Notes: generated from the sequence alone by a model not told the origin. A stretch of DNA of 64,000 nucleotides from Flavobacteriia bacterium (GCA_947450325.1 CANFUT010000020.1:1-64000); one strand, 5' to 3'. Shown: positions 14,738 to 25,357, numbered from the stretch's first letter. Numbers and translations: made by a program.

Positions 14738-17320
14738 TTACTGCGTGATATCTTCTCCTGTTCCTTGACTTTTGCGTTTGAAAAGTACAGCATCAATTTT
14801 TCCAAAAGTATAAGTGAAATTCAATCTCACCATTTGCGGATTGCTGATGCGACTGTAATCTTGTAAAAAGAACGCGCTGTAAGAGTGACTGACACTGTAT
14901 CGAGTTCTGAAAATGTCATTCACGTTGATTGAAACAGACATTTTATTTTTCATGAACGACTTTTTAACCGCAATATCAACAGCGTAAAAAGCTTTGATAT
15001 ATCCTTGAGATGCACTTTGCGCTTGCATGTTTCCGCCGCCGCCGCCAGGTCCTCCTCCTCCACCGCCAGGTCCTTGTCCACCAGAACTTCCACTTGTTGG
15101 GATGTTTGTTTTGGATTGATACAAGGCACTTAATTGGATAGAAAAATTAGCCGGTAATCTGAAATTGGAATTGAATTTGGCAAACCAACTCCACAAAGCA
15201 GCTTGTGATACGGCATTGGTTTGAGAAACATTGATTTTGGAATTGTAAACATTTAAATTGGAGGAAATATCCCACCATTTTGTCAAATAGTTTTGCGCAG
15301 TCAATTCAAGTCCAGTTGCGTAACTTGAATTGGCATTGATGTAGGTATTAATTAATTTACCATTGGAAGCTTGTTCAATGTATCTCGTAATTAAATTGTC
15401 TGTGTATTTGTAATATACCGAAGCCAACAACGTGTTTCTGTTCTTGAATTTTTTCATGTAGGACAATTCAAACGCCTGGGTAAATTCTGGTCTTAGCGCT
15501 GGATTTCCGCGACTGATATTGAATTGATCAACTGAATCCACAAACGGAATCAATTGACGGAAATTTGGACGTTCAATTCTTCTTGTTACACTCAATTGTA
15601 AATCTTGGTCTTTGGGCAAAGTTTTGGTCAAAAAGAGCGAAGGAAACAAACTTATCGGATAGGTATTTCCGAATTTTTCTCCAGTATTGGTAAGTACACC
15701 ACTGTAATTGGAACTCTCAGCTCTCAAACCAACTTTGTAACCAAAAGTTTTGTATTGCTTTGAAATCGTTGCATAAGCTGCATACACATTGTCATCATTG
15801 TTATAATTCGAAGCAGGCGAATAAATTAAATCGTAGGTATTTGTTGATTGATTCAAGATGTAATTTTCGTTCACATTCGTTCTTTTTCGCAAGGCAGCAC
15901 GCGCTCCAGTTTCCAACTTGAAATATTTCATCGGACGAACATAATCCGTTTGAAGCACTAAATTGTCCTCATTTCCAATTCCTTTGATTTTTTGAGAAGT
16001 GTATCTATCTATACTAGAATTTTGACCTGAAGCATAATAATCAGAACGATAAATCGCATCCGAATAATTTCTTCCACGGTTAAAATTGGCATCAAAAGTC
16101 CATTCTTCCCCAGATTTTTGAAACAAATGCTTCATTCCGAAAACCAAACCGTAGTTGTTGATTCCTCGAAGATTTTCAGTATTTCTAGTACTAAATGAAC
16201 TTCCCGAAGCTGCTGTGATCACAGTGTCAGTGAAAATATTCATATCTGAATAGGAATTTCTCGATCCTCTCCAATTGTTTGCAGATAAAGAAACTGTCGA
16301 ACGATTGGTAATCATATAGTCAATCCCAACTTTTCCAAAGTAACCTCCTCCTCCACTTTTATCTTTATTATCTTGATTCAAAATCGTTTGTGAAGCTCCA
16401 TTCAAGTAATTTGTTCTGTCAACTGTACCGTAAGAAATTCCATTATTCAAGCGCGACATCAAACTTCCTGTGAAATTAATTTTATTTTGTCGCAAGTTGA
16501 AATCCGCACCGATATTTCCGCCGCCGTATTGATTGATTCCCAATCTTACACCGCCGTTATAGCCTGTTTTTTTGTTTTTCTTGAGGACAATATTCAAAAT
16601 TCCGCCGCCACCGCCAGAAGCATCATATTTGGCTGATGGATTGGTGATAATTTCAATGGATTCGATTGATTCCGCTGGAATTTGGTCTAAAGTCAATGTC
16701 GTTGGTCGGCCGTCTAGAAATATTTGTGGTGAACTATTTCTCAAAGACACATTTCCGTCCATATCGACATTCACTCCAGGTACATTTTTCATGACATCTG
16801 TTGCCGTACCACCTTCACTCATGGTGTTTTGACCAACATTGAAAACTTTTTTATCGACGTCTAATTTCAGCGTAGATTGAATGGCAGTCACTTCCACTTC
16901 TTCTAATTCATCTACTTTGATTTCCTTGAAAACAATATTCCCTAAATCGCGCTCGATCAATCCTGTTGTTGCATCCGCTGGATCGAAAAAGAAAGGTTTT
17001 TCAATCGTTTCAAATCCGTAAAAAGCAACTTTTATTTTCAATCCTTGCAAGATTTTGACATCTTCAATACTAAATTCTCCATTGTTTTCAGTCGTAGTAG
17101 ATTTTAAAACAAAATCTTTCTTCACTTTCGTGATGGAATCCATTCTATTTTGGAGCAACAAAATATTCACCATCGGAATTGCTTGTCCCTTTTCGTCCAC
17201 TATTTTCCCAAAAACGTGTCCTGTTTTGTTGTTTCCGCCCATGCCTCTGCCGCCTGGATATTGACCTAATATGGCAAAAGAGAGCAACAATGAACTAAGA
17301 AATAATCCGATTTTTAACAT
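14738..17320 (-). CDS. Outer-membrane beta-barrel receptor (TonB-receptor-like)
   Basis: 860 residues with signal peptide (MLKIGLFLSSLLLSFAILGQ), an N-terminal carboxypeptidase-regulatory-like domain (GHVFGKIVDEKGQAIPMVNILL), a plug domain (TATDVMKNVPGVNVDMDGNVSLRN ... SIEIITNPSAKYDASGGGGILNIVLKK) and a long C-terminal barrel of the OMP_b-brl_3 type ending in an aromatic strand region. Substrate unknown. A glycine-rich loop lies at about residues 738-765 (PGGGGGGPGGGGG), visible as a GC-rich patch at 15025-15090. Upstream gene of the pentapeptide protein; divergent from the thioredoxin-domain gene. Confidence 0.9.
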   Translation of the reverse strand: MLKIGLFLSSLLLSFAILGQYPGGRGMGGNNKTGHVFGKIVDEKGQAIPMVNILLLQNRMDSITKVKKDFVLKSTTTENNGEFSIEDVKILQGLKIKVAFYGFETIEKPFFFDPADATTGLIERDLGNIVFKEIKVDELEEVEVTAIQSTLKLDVDKKVFNVGQNTMSEGGTATDVMKNVPGVNVDMDGNVSLRNSSPQIFLDGRPTTLTLDQIPAESIESIEIITNPSAKYDASGGGGGILNIVLKKNKKTGYNGGVRLGINQYGGGNIGADFNLRQNKINFTGSLMSRLNNGISYGTVDRTNYLNGASQTILNQDNKDKSGGGGYFGKVGIDYMITNRSTVSLSANNWRGSRNSYSDMNIFTDTVITAASGSSFSTRNTENLRGINNYGLVFGMKHLFQKSGEEWTFDANFNRGRNYSDAIYRSDYYASGQNSSIDRYTSQKIKGIGNEDNLVLQTDYVRPMKYFKLETGARAALRKRTNVNENYILNQSTNTYDLIYSPASNYNNDDNVYAAYATISKQYKTFGYKVGLRAESSNYSGVLTNTGEKFGNTYPISLFPSLFLTKTLPKDQDLQLSVTRRIERPNFRQLIPFVDSVDQFNISRGNPALRPEFTQAFELSYMKKFKNRNTLLASVYYKYTDNLITRYIEQASNGKLINTYINANSSYATGLELTAQNYLTKWWDISSNLNVYNSKINVSQTNAVSQAALWSWFAKFNSNFRLPANFSIQLSALYQSKTNIPTSGSSGGQGPGGGGGGPGGGGGNMQAQSASQGYIKAFYAVDIAVKKSFMKNKMSVSINVNDIFRTRYSVSHSYSAFFLQDYSRISNPQMVRLNFTYTFGKIDAVLFKRKSQGTGEDITQ

Positions 17321-17481
17321 CCAAATAGTTTTTAGGAAAGAAAATATCTTACAAAGATAAGCTTCTTATATAAATGATTTTTTTAATTTCTTTTTTATAC
17401 TCCTTTGAAGCTATTTATTTACTTTTCACTCAGAATGCTTTTCTCCAATTGAATCAGATTTTTGTACTTACTTTTGCTGTT

Positions 17482-19503
17482 ATGGAGAAATACACCAATG
17501 CACTCATTGAAGAAACTAGTCCTTATTTGTTGCAACACGCGCACAATCCGGTCAATTGGGTTTCATGGTCTGAAGAAGCTTTCGAAAAGGCAAAAGCTGA
17601 AAACAAATTGGTTTTGGTGAGCATTGGTTATTCTGCATGTCATTGGTGTCACGTGATGGAACACGAATCATTCGAAAACGAGGAAGTTGCGGCATTGATG
17701 AACAAATTTTTTGTCTGCATCAAAGTGGATCGCGAAGAGCGTCCAGACGTTGATCAAGTTTACATGACAGCCGTGCAATTGATGACTCAACGCGGTGGTT
17801 GGCCCTTGAATTGTTTCACTTTACCTGATGGACGACCGATTTATGGTGGAACATACTTTCAGCGTGAACAATGGATGCAAGTGCTCAAAAGTCTGGAACA
17901 TTCTTTCAAAAATAAACCTGAAGAAGTGCTGGAATATGCTGAAAAATTACACGATGGAATTCAACAAAGCGAATGGATTCAGACGCCTGAACCTATTGTG
18001 AAATTTGAAGTTGAAAAACTGAAAGAATTGGTTTTGCGTTGGTCGCACAATTTCGATAACCGCGAAGGCGGAAGCAGCAGAGCGCCTAAATTTCCATTGC
18101 CTTCCAACTATGAATTTTTACTTCGCTTCGGCGATTGGCAAAAAGATGAATTGCTGTTGAAACATGTGCATTTGACGCTTGAAAAAATGGCGCAAGGCGG
18201 AATTTATGACCAAATTGGCGGTGGTTTTGCACGCTATTCTGTCGATATGCTTTGGAAAGTGCCACACTTCGAAAAAATGCTTTACGACAATGGACAATTG
18301 GTTTCATTGTACGCCAAAGCTTACCAACAAACACCAAAATCGATTTACAAAAGAATTGCTTACCAAACCGTTGAATGGATAGAACGCGAAATGTTGACTC
18401 CTGAAGGTGCTTTTTTCAGCGCGATTGATGCTGACAGCGAAGGCATTGAAGGAAAGTTTTACGTTTGGCAAAAGGAAGAATTACAGAAACTTTTGGGCGA
18501 AGATTTCAACTGGGTCAAAGATTTCTATTCTGTGAATGGAAAAGGCTATTGGGAGGAAAATAATTACATTTTGTTGAGAGATGCGACAGATGAGCGTTTC
18601 GCCAATCAAATGCGCTGGACATTGGATGAGTTAGAGGAGAATATCCACAGAATCAATGATATTTTGCGCACCGAAAGAGCACATCGCATAAAACCAGGCG
18701 TGGACGACAAATGTTTAACCGCTTGGAATGCTTTAATGCTCAAAGGATGTGTGGACGCTTATTTTGCATTCAATGACGATTACTTCCTACACTTGGCGCT
18801 TAAAAATGCGCGTTGGATCAAACAATTTCAATGTGGAGAAAATGGGAAATTGCGCAGAAATTACAAAAATGGAAAATCAAATATCGACGGATTTTTAGAA
18901 GACTACGCCAATTCAATTGCGGCTTTTATTCGTTTGTATGAAGCAACATTTGATGAAACTTGGATTGAAATAGCGGCTGAATGGCTCGTGTTTACGCAAA
19001 CACATTTTCAAGACGAAAAAAGCAAAATGTTCTATTTCACAAGCAATGAAACAGAATTGATTGCTAGAAAAATGGAGCTCAACGACAACGTGATGCCTGC
19101 AAGTAACAGCGTAATGGCATCGAATTTATTTTTACTTGGAAAATATTTGGAAGTGCCAAGTTATATTCAGGATGCAGAACAAATGATTGCTAATGTTTAT
19201 GATGGCATGGAACATTACGGCTCAGGTTATTCCAATTGGTCAAATGCACTGTTGAATTTTGTTCAACCATTCGGTGAAATTTGTGTGTCAGGACCAAACG
19301 AAGAACAAATCAGGTCTGAAATTGCGAAAGTTTATTTACCAAATGTGATTTTATACGGCGGTCAAAAAGGAACTTTGCCAATTCTAAAAAACAGGATTTC
19401 AAATACAGAAAATCAGGTTTTTGTTTGTCATAATCAAACCTGCTTTCCGCCAGTTTCGGATGCAACATCAGCGATTGATATTGTGAAAAACCTAAACAAT
19501 TAA
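17482..19503 (+). CDS. Thioredoxin-domain protein (YyaL/SSP411, DUF255)
   Basis: 673 residues. N-terminal thioredoxin-like DUF255 domain with CHWC at Cys53-Cys56 ([16 protein letters not shown]) and the family signature [11 protein letters not shown]; then an (alpha/alpha)6-barrel region related to glycosidase/epimerase folds ([14 protein letters not shown]-like motif, [33 protein letters not shown]). Widely conserved from bacteria to mammals (spermatogenesis-associated protein 20); biochemical role unclear. The start at 17482 ([26 protein letters not shown]) matches the family, so the upstream in-frame ATG at 17374 is not used. Confidence 0.92.
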   Translation: MEKYTNALIEETSPYLLQHAHNPVNWVSWSEEAFEKAKAENKLVLVSIGYSACHWCHVMEHESFENEEVAALMNKFFVCIKVDREERPDVDQVYMTAVQLMTQRGGWPLNCFTLPDGRPIYGGTYFQREQWMQVLKSLEHSFKNKPEEVLEYAEKLHDGIQQSEWIQTPEPIVKFEVEKLKELVLRWSHNFDNREGGSSRAPKFPLPSNYEFLLRFGDWQKDELLLKHVHLTLEKMAQGGIYDQIGGGFARYSVDMLWKVPHFEKMLYDNGQLVSLYAKAYQQTPKSIYKRIAYQTVEWIEREMLTPEGAFFSAIDADSEGIEGKFYVWQKEELQKLLGEDFNWVKDFYSVNGKGYWEENNYILLRDATDERFANQMRWTLDELEENIHRINDILRTERAHRIKPGVDDKCLTAWNALMLKGCVDAYFAFNDDYFLHLALKNARWIKQFQCGENGKLRRNYKNGKSNIDGFLEDYANSIAAFIRLYEATFDETWIEIAAEWLVFTQTHFQDEKSKMFYFTSNETELIARKMELNDNVMPASNSVMASNLFLLGKYLEVPSYIQDAEQMIANVYDGMEHYGSGYSNWSNALLNFVQPFGEICVSGPNEEQIRSEIAKVYLPNVILYGGQKGTLPILKNRISNTENQVFVCHNQTCFPPVSDATSAIDIVKNLNN

Positions 19504-19606
19504 TGTACTAAAGTGTTTGTAATTAAAACGTTCAAAATAATTTACAAGTAATTCAAAAATCTTTAATTATCTTCGAATCAAATATTAAAATAAGTCAACT
19601 TATTCA

Positions 19607-21847
19607 ATGAAAAAAAGCATCATTCTTCTACTTTTACTGTTCGTTGGGATTTCAGTAAATTCCCAAATATTAGTTCGAGGTACAGTAAAAGACAACAAAG
19701 GAAAACCAATTAAATTAGCTTCAATTACATTGATTGACACTTATGATGGTGCAACTTCAGATTCTTTGGGTAAATTTTCCTTCAAAACGTATGACAAAGG
19801 CGAATATGCCATTTCTGCTTCACTGATCGGCTATCGCACGCAAACAATTAAAATTCTGCTTGAAAAAGATACCGCAGTGGCAAATTTTATTCTCAAAGAC
19901 GACATCACGGAATTGGATGCTGTGACAATAACTGCTGGTTCTTTTGAAGCGAATGACAAGAAACGAGCAACGGTTTTGAATCCTTTAGATATTGTAACAA
20001 CTGCTGGTGCTGGCGCTGATATTTCTTCCGCATTGCAAACACTTCCGGGTGCGCAACGTGTTGGCGAACAAGAAGGATTGTTCATTCGCGGTGGTTCTGC
20101 AGAAGAAAGTAAAATCATCATTGATGGCGCTGTAGTAAATAATTTTTTTTTCAGTTCAGTTCCAGGAATTCAGCAAAGAGGAAGATTCTCTCCCTTTTTG
20201 TTCAGCAGTACCGCTTTCAGTACAGGAGGCTATAGCGCACTTTACGGTCAAGCATTGAGTGCAGTTTTGAATTTGGAAAGTATCGATATTCCTGATGCTT
20301 CTGAAGTTCAATTTGGAATTTCACCTATTTTCACCAATGCAGGATTTCAGAAAGTAGCCAAATCCAAAAAAGCCAGTTTTGGAATGAGTTATTCATATAC
20401 CAATTTGGAATTATACATGAAATTGATTCCTCAGGGACCAGACTTTTTCAGACCGCCAACTTCTCACAATTTGGACGCGAATTTTAGAATGAAAACTTTC
20501 AAAAATGGAATGGTAAAAGTGTATGGTTATCTAAACACTTCAAGATTGGGATTGAAAAATAATTCATTCGACAGTGTGGGACTTTACAATCAATTTAAGC
20601 TCAACAATGTGAATTGTTTTGTCAATGTAAGTTGGAGACAACCGCTTGGAAAAGGCTGGAAATTATTTGCCGTTACAAGTTACAGCGACAATGTGGACAA
20701 TATCCGCGGTGAAGTACAAGACAAAGACTACAATAGATTACCAATTACTGGAATTGCTGCATTGGATAATAAAAGTTTTGACATCGATGCAAATAAATCT
20801 ATGTTGCAATTTAGAACGGTGGTTGAGAAAAAAATCAAAGGATTAAATGCGATTCGTTTCGGAGGTGAGACTTGGCGAAATGAAGACAGAAGTAATTTTA
20901 AATTCTATTACGCTAATTTTAAAACATTTGTACCAGAAACATATTCCGCAGGATTTGTAGAGTCAGACATTTTCATCAGTAAAAAATTGGCTTTCAGACC
21001 AGGACTTCGATACGAATATTCAGCGTTGACACAAAAAGCAAACATCGCACCAAGAGGAAGTATTTCTTATTTGCTCGCGAAACCAACTCAAATTAGTTTT
21101 GATTACGGTATTTTTTACCAAACGCCTGATCGAAAATACTTGACGCAACAAAGTAATTTTGATTTCACAAGAGCGGATCATTACATCTTGACTTTCCAAC
21201 ATTTTACCAAAGATTACACTTTCAGAGCCCAAGTTTTCGATAAAGAGTACAAAAGCTTATTGAAAACAGATTCAACGAATCAATTTGCGGTGAGTACAGA
21301 TGGATACGGTTACGCACGAGGAATTGAAATCTTTTGGAGAGATAAAAAAACCATCAAAGGATTGGATTATTGGATTAGTTATTCCTACCTTGACACGAAA
21401 AGAAATTACTTGAATTTCCCGATTTATGCACAACCAAATTTTGCTGCCAATCACACTGGAAGTGTTGTGATTAAGAAATTTTGGTCTAAGAAAATGTTTG
21501 GAATCAATTGGAGTTACAATTGGGCAACAGGAAGACCTTATTACAACCCAAATAAACCTTCGGAACAATATTTGAGTGACAGAACGAAATTTTATAGTAC
21601 AAACAATTTCAGTTTCAATTGGATTACCAAAGTAATGAAAAGCAATGCGGTTTTTGTAGTGGGTATAAACAACGTTTTTAATCAAAAGCAAGTTTTTGGT
21701 TATACTTACAGTTCAAGAATCAAAGACGACGCAGGATTATTTTTAAAACAAGCCGTTGGACCACCAGCATCCATGGGCTTTTTCATAGGTTTGTTCATGA
21801 GCTGGGGTGTCGATAGAACGCAACAATCTATCAATAATAATTTGTAA
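19607..21847 (+). CDS. TonB-dependent receptor
   Basis: 746-residue outer-membrane receptor. Signal peptide to about residue 19 (SVNSQ), a carboxypeptidase-regulatory-like domain (VRGTVKDNKGKPIKLASITLIDTYDGA), plug domain (ITAGSFEANDKKRATVLNPLDIVTTAG...LFIRGGSAEESKIIIDGAVVNN) and barrel. The motif LFIRGG and the ASITL start suit the group of Bacteroidota receptors without a SusD partner; no SusD gene follows. Substrate unknown. The small secreted protein gene at 21858 follows after 10 bp, suggesting co-transcription. Confidence 0.92.
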   Translation: MKKSIILLLLLFVGISVNSQILVRGTVKDNKGKPIKLASITLIDTYDGATSDSLGKFSFKTYDKGEYAISASLIGYRTQTIKILLEKDTAVANFILKDDITELDAVTITAGSFEANDKKRATVLNPLDIVTTAGAGADISSALQTLPGAQRVGEQEGLFIRGGSAEESKIIIDGAVVNNFFFSSVPGIQQRGRFSPFLFSSTAFSTGGYSALYGQALSAVLNLESIDIPDASEVQFGISPIFTNAGFQKVAKSKKASFGMSYSYTNLELYMKLIPQGPDFFRPPTSHNLDANFRMKTFKNGMVKVYGYLNTSRLGLKNNSFDSVGLYNQFKLNNVNCFVNVSWRQPLGKGWKLFAVTSYSDNVDNIRGEVQDKDYNRLPITGIAALDNKSFDIDANKSMLQFRTVVEKKIKGLNAIRFGGETWRNEDRSNFKFYYANFKTFVPETYSAGFVESDIFISKKLAFRPGLRYEYSALTQKANIAPRGSISYLLAKPTQISFDYGIFYQTPDRKYLTQQSNFDFTRADHYILTFQHFTKDYTFRAQVFDKEYKSLLKTDSTNQFAVSTDGYGYARGIEIFWRDKKTIKGLDYWISYSYLDTKRNYLNFPIYAQPNFAANHTGSVVIKKFWSKKMFGINWSYNWATGRPYYNPNKPSEQYLSDRTKFYSTNNFSFNWITKVMKSNAVFVVGINNVFNQKQVFGYTYSSRIKDDAGLFLKQAVGPPASMGFFIGLFMSWGVDRTQQSINNNL

Positions 21848-21857
21848 ATTAGAAAGA

Positions 21858-22496
21858 ATGAAAAAAGGATTAATTTTAATGTTTGTGTTGATTACAGGAA
21901 TGTTGTCTGCACAAGAAATGAGCAAGTACGAAGCTGGAATGACCAAAGCTTTGGCAAAAATGAAAACAGATTCAACTATTGCGGATTACACAGCAACTTC
22001 TGCTTTGTTTGAGCGTATTGGTGATGCTGAAAAAGACAAATGGTTGCCTTATTATTACGCTGCATACACCAATTACATGACTGGTTGGATGGACGAAAAA
22101 GCAGACAAAGACAAGATTGCTGAAAAAAGCATTCAATTGATTGAAAAAGCAGAAGCTTTAGACCCTAAAAATGCTGAATTGTTCTGCATGAGAAACATGG
22201 TTGCAGTGCAACAAATGATGGTTGACCCTAGTTCACGTTGGATGAGCTACGGAAGAAAAGCATCAAAAGCATTGGAACAAGCCAAAGATGTGGATCCAAA
22301 CAATCCGCGAATTTACTATTTGGAAGCACAATCAACTTTCAATACGCCAGAAGCATTTGGAGGTGGAAAAAAAGCGGCCAAGCCAAAATTTGAAAAAGCA
22401 GTTGAAATGTATGCTGCGTTCAAACTTCCTTCTACTTTGCATCCAGATTGGGGAAAAGAAGAAGCAACCAAAATGTTGGAAGAGTGCAATAAATAA
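21858..22496 (+). CDS. Secreted TPR-like protein
   Basis: 212 residues with signal peptide MKKGLILMFVLITGMLSAQ. The mature part is helical, with tetratricopeptide-like units (KAEALDPKNAELFCMRNMVAVQQ, AKDVDPNNPRIYYLEAQS). Start at 21858, since the upstream in-frame ATG at 21807 lies inside the receptor gene and would mask the signal peptide. It begins 10 bp after the TonB receptor and ends at a terminator, so it probably works with that receptor in the periplasm; this is inference from position. Confidence 0.8.
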   Translation: MKKGLILMFVLITGMLSAQEMSKYEAGMTKALAKMKTDSTIADYTATSALFERIGDAEKDKWLPYYYAAYTNYMTGWMDEKADKDKIAEKSIQLIEKAEALDPKNAELFCMRNMVAVQQMMVDPSSRWMSYGRKASKALEQAKDVDPNNPRIYYLEAQSTFNTPEAFGGGKKAAKPKFEKAVEMYAAFKLPSTLHPDWGKEEATKMLEECNK

Positions 22497-22516
22497 AAAG
22501 AAATGTTTTGAAAATG

Positions 22517-22545
22517 AAAGGAATCTGAAAAGGTTCCTTTTTTTT
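22517..22545 (+). terminator. Terminator after TPR-like gene
   Basis: AAAGGAA (22517-22523) pairs with TTCCTTT (22534-22540), followed by an uninterrupted T-run to 22545. It separates this gene from the convergent anti-sigma gene. Confidence 0.7.
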
Positions 22546-22558
22546 ATTGATGGATTTT

Positions 22559-23356
22559 TTATACGTTTCCAATCACGCACAATGCCTCCAAGTGTGGCGT
22601 TGGACTTCCACCCTTTGGTTCCAATGTAATAGCGAAGGCTTGACTTTTTGCTATCGATTTCATGGAAATCAAATCATGGTTGGATTTTGAATCAAAAACA
22701 CCAGCATCTATTGGTTTGCCATCCACCAACGCCCACAATTGATATTGTTTTTCGTCAGGCGATTTAGGCAATTCAATTCCAGTTAAAATAACTTGTTTTT
22801 GCTTTTGATTCCAGAAAATTACTGCGTGAGAATCTTTTGAGGCGGGAACACCAGTCAAAGCAACTTTCAAGGTTGATGGATCAGCGATAAGATTCAATTT
22901 GTATTCAATTTGATTCAATGAATCTTTGGTTTTTAAAACTTGTGCATTTAAATCCTTCACTTTTTGAAGATTTGACGCCATTGCTTTTTGGGAAATATTT
23001 AATTCACTGAAAAAATAAATCGCCAAGCTGGAAACTGAAAAAAGAAGTGTAAACGTGGCAGCGTAAGCCAACCAAGAAATGCTTTTTTGATTTTTTTCTG
23101 AATCAGGTTTTAAATTAACCACCGAAGTAGATTCTGCATTCATCGCATTCCAAATTTGCGTTTGAAGTGCATCATTTGGTTCGATGGCATTTTCCATCGC
23201 TACTGTTTGAAATGCTTGTTGGATTTCCAAATACTCTTGTTGAATAGCCAGATTTTCTTGAAACATTTTTTCAACCAAGACAATTTCAGAATCAGAACAT
23301 TCACCTAAAAAATAACGCTCAAGAATCCCAGAGGCAATAAATGATTCGGTTTCCAA
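22559..23356 (-). CDS. Anti-sigma factor (RskA-like)
   Basis: 265-residue membrane protein that should bind and hold the ECF sigma factor encoded 1 bp upstream. The N-terminal ~100 residues are cytoplasmic (YFLGECSDSEIVLVEKMFQEN, a zinc-less anti-sigma domain), one membrane helix at about 92-112 (WLAYAATFTLLFSVSSLAIYF), then a short coiled segment, and a periplasmic RskA-type domain (VILTGIELPKSPDEKQYQLWALVDGKPIDAGVFD ... FAITLEPKGGSPTPHLEALCVIG). Architecture and order match Bacteroidota sigma/anti-sigma pairs. The release signal is unknown. Confidence 0.88.
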   Translation of the reverse strand: METESFIASGILERYFLGECSDSEIVLVEKMFQENLAIQQEYLEIQQAFQTVAMENAIEPNDALQTQIWNAMNAESTSVVNLKPDSEKNQKSISWLAYAATFTLLFSVSSLAIYFFSELNISQKAMASNLQKVKDLNAQVLKTKDSLNQIEYKLNLIADPSTLKVALTGVPASKDSHAVIFWNQKQKQVILTGIELPKSPDEKQYQLWALVDGKPIDAGVFDSKSNHDLISMKSIAKSQAFAITLEPKGGSPTPHLEALCVIGNV

Positions 23357-23357
23357 C

Positions 23358-23903
23358 TTAACTTTCTTTTAAGAGATTTCTCAATTCTAATAAAGCGGCT
23401 CTTGTTCTGGTTTTGACGGTTCCTAAAGGAATCCCAAATTCATCAGCATACTCTTGTTGCGTGAATCCTTTCATGTAAATGAATTCAATCAAATTTTGGT
23501 ATTCTTGACGTAATTTTAAGACCGTTTCTTTCAAACCGATGATGTCCATTTGTGCAGTATTATCAACTTTGTTGTTGTTATCTACGACACGTTCATCCAA
23601 TTGGATTTTATATTTCACATGTTTTGAACGATTTGAGTCAATCGCTGAATTTCTTGCGATGTTTAACATCCACGTAAAAAGTGTTCCTTTTCCTCTTTCG
23701 TACGTTTCAATATTTTTCCAGATTTTGACGAATGTATCTTGCAAAACATCATTGGCTCGTTCTTCGTCGACCACGACGCGAGAAATAATTCCAAGCAACG
23801 CAGCAGCATAATGATCGTAGAGATATGAAAAGGCAGTTTCAGATTTTCCTTTTAGCAAGGAAATCAAATCTTCTTCAGTTATTTTTTGTTCGATTTTTGG
23901 CAT
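23358..23903 (-). CDS. ECF RNA polymerase sigma factor
   Basis: 181-residue sigma-70 family factor with region 2 (YLYDHYAAALLGIISRVV, then DVLQDTFVKIWKNIETYERGKGTLFTWMLNIARNSAIDSNRSK) and region 4 (LIEFIYMKGFTQQEYADEFGIPLGTVKTRTRAALLELR). It should direct polymerase to a small regulon under control of the anti-sigma factor that follows after 1 bp. A TAGTTTTG box (plus 23913-23920) is only 9 bp before the ATG, implying a leader of a few nucleotides. Confidence 0.92.
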   Translation of the reverse strand: MPKIEQKITEEDLISLLKGKSETAFSYLYDHYAAALLGIISRVVVDEERANDVLQDTFVKIWKNIETYERGKGTLFTWMLNIARNSAIDSNRSKHVKYKIQLDERVVDNNNKVDNTAQMDIIGLKETVLKLRQEYQNLIEFIYMKGFTQQEYADEFGIPLGTVKTRTRAALLELRNLLKES

Positions 23904-23912
23904 AGACTAAGA

Positions 23913-23920
23913 CAAAACTA
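23913..23920 (-). promoter_or_regulatory. Possible -7 box of the ECF sigma operon
   Basis: On the minus strand TAGTTTTG (TAnnTTTG) with CTTG 19 bp upstream as a partial -33 box. It predicts a transcription start about 6 nt before the sigma ATG. Confidence 0.4.
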
Positions 23921-24050
23921 ATTAATTGAATCAAAAAACCAAGAGAAATGAATATTTATCCGATTTAGATTTTCAAAAACAAGAATTCAATAACCATTCA
24001 GAAATTTTCCAATTTTTTAATAAAATAGACTGTTCAAAAATTGAAAATGT

Positions 24051-24058
24051 TACCTTTG
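24051..24058 (+). promoter_or_regulatory. Possible -7 box of kbl
   Basis: TACCTTTG fits TAnnTTTG and predicts a start near 24062, after the upstream in-frame TTG/ATG codons at 24041-24049 and before the ATG at 24086. No clear TTTG at -33. Confidence 0.35.
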
Positions 24059-24085
24059 ATTTTCAATAATCAAAAGCAGGGTATC

Positions 24086-25276
24086 ATGTACGGGAAAATG
24101 AAAGATTTTTTGGCAAATGAATTAAAAACGATTGAAGAAGGAGGAATTTTCAAACGAGAAAGAATCATTACATCACCTCAAGGGGCGAAAGTAACTGTTC
24201 AATCTGGAGATGAGGTAGTCATCATGTGTGCCAACAATTATCTCGGACTTTCTTCTCACCCGGAAGTAATTCAAGCAGCGAAAGATACTTTAGATTCTCA
24301 CGGTTATGGAATGTCTTCTGTGCGTTTCATCTGTGGAACCCAAGATATTCACAAAACATTAGAGCGCAAAATTGCTGAGTTTTACGGAACGGAAGATACC
24401 ATTTTGTATGCTGCCGCTTTTGATGCCAATGGAGGTGTTTTTGAACCACTTTTCACTGAAGAAGATGCGATTATTTCTGATGAATTGAATCACGCTTCGA
24501 TTATTGATGGTGTTCGTTTGTGTAAAGCACAACGTTACAGATACAAGCACTCAGACATGGCTGACTTGGAGGCACAACTGATTGCAGCCCAAGCGCAAAG
24601 ATTTAGAATTATCGTAACAGATGGTGTTTTCTCTATGGATGGCGACATTGCCAAAATGGATCAAATCAATGAATTGGCAAAAAAATACGATGCATTGATC
24701 ATGACTGATGAGTGTCACTCCGCTGGATTTATCGGTAAAACAGGTCGCGGTGTTCCTGAATATTGTGGCGTAAACGGTGAAATTGACATCATCACAGGTA
24801 CGCTTGGAAAAGCGCTTGGTGGTGCTATGGGTGGTTACACAACTGGAAGAAAAGAAATCATCGAATTGTTGCGTCAACGTTCTAGACCATATTTGTTTTC
24901 AAATTCACTTGCTCCTGCAATTGTGGGTGCATCGATCAAAGTTTTCGATATTTTGAGTTCAACTACGGAATTGAGAGATAAATTAGAAACCAACACAAAA
25001 TACTTCAAGGAAAGAATCATCGCTGCTGGCTTTGATATCAAACCAGGAGATTCTCCAATTGTTCCAATCATGTTATATGATGCGGCACTTTCCCAGCAAT
25101 TTGCTGATAAACTATTGCAAGAAGGTGTTTACGCAATTGGATTCTTTTATCCAGTGGTTGCCAAAGGTCAAGCGAGAATCAGAACGCAAATTTCTGCGGC
25201 ACATTCGATTGCCGATTTAGATAAAGCAATTGCTGCTTTTATTAAAGTTGGGAAAGAACTAAATGTCATAAATTAA
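24086..25276 (+). CDS. kbl: 2-Amino-3-ketobutyrate CoA ligase (glycine C-acetyltransferase)
   Basis: PLP enzyme that splits 2-amino-3-ketobutyrate with CoA into glycine and acetyl-CoA, the second step of threonine breakdown. Residues match the family closely: [60 protein letters not shown] and the PLP lysine in [15 protein letters not shown]. At 396 residues (start 24086, [13 protein letters not shown]) it aligns end-to-end with the E. coli enzyme. The first-step enzyme, an epimerase-like threonine dehydrogenase, is at 37338-38291 in this window. Confidence 0.95.
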   Translation: MYGKMKDFLANELKTIEEGGIFKRERIITSPQGAKVTVQSGDEVVIMCANNYLGLSSHPEVIQAAKDTLDSHGYGMSSVRFICGTQDIHKTLERKIAEFYGTEDTILYAAAFDANGGVFEPLFTEEDAIISDELNHASIIDGVRLCKAQRYRYKHSDMADLEAQLIAAQAQRFRIIVTDGVFSMDGDIAKMDQINELAKKYDALIMTDECHSAGFIGKTGRGVPEYCGVNGEIDIITGTLGKALGGAMGGYTTGRKEIIELLRQRSRPYLFSNSLAPAIVGASIKVFDILSSTTELRDKLETNTKYFKERIIAAGFDIKPGDSPIVPIMLYDAALSQQFADKLLQEGVYAIGFFYPVVAKGQARIRTQISAAHSIADLDKAIAAFIKVGKELNVIN

Positions 25277-25281
25277 TTTTC

Positions 25282-25357
25282 AATTGAATGACAATATTTA
25301 ATTGTCAGAAGACTATCAATTAGGTTTTTAGTTTAAAAATGAATAAGTCATTCAATT
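25282..25357. repeat. Inverted repeat downstream of kbl
   Basis: AATTGAATGAC (25282-25292) recurs inverted as GTCATTCAATT (25347-25357), 54 bp apart. A second hairpin TGACAAT/ATTGTCA (25289-25295, 25301-25307, loop of five) lies in the left arm. No T-run, so not a standard terminator; the rest of the 275-bp gap before the phosphatase gene is plain AT-rich sequence. Confidence 0.5.

Noticed and set aside
17374-17481. Upstream extension of the thioredoxin-domain gene
   Set aside because: The extra hydrophobic residues are not part of the family, which starts at the [23 protein letters not shown] region.
21272-21691. 139-residue open frame antisense to the TonB receptor
   Set aside because: No family features; the receptor gene covers the region in full.
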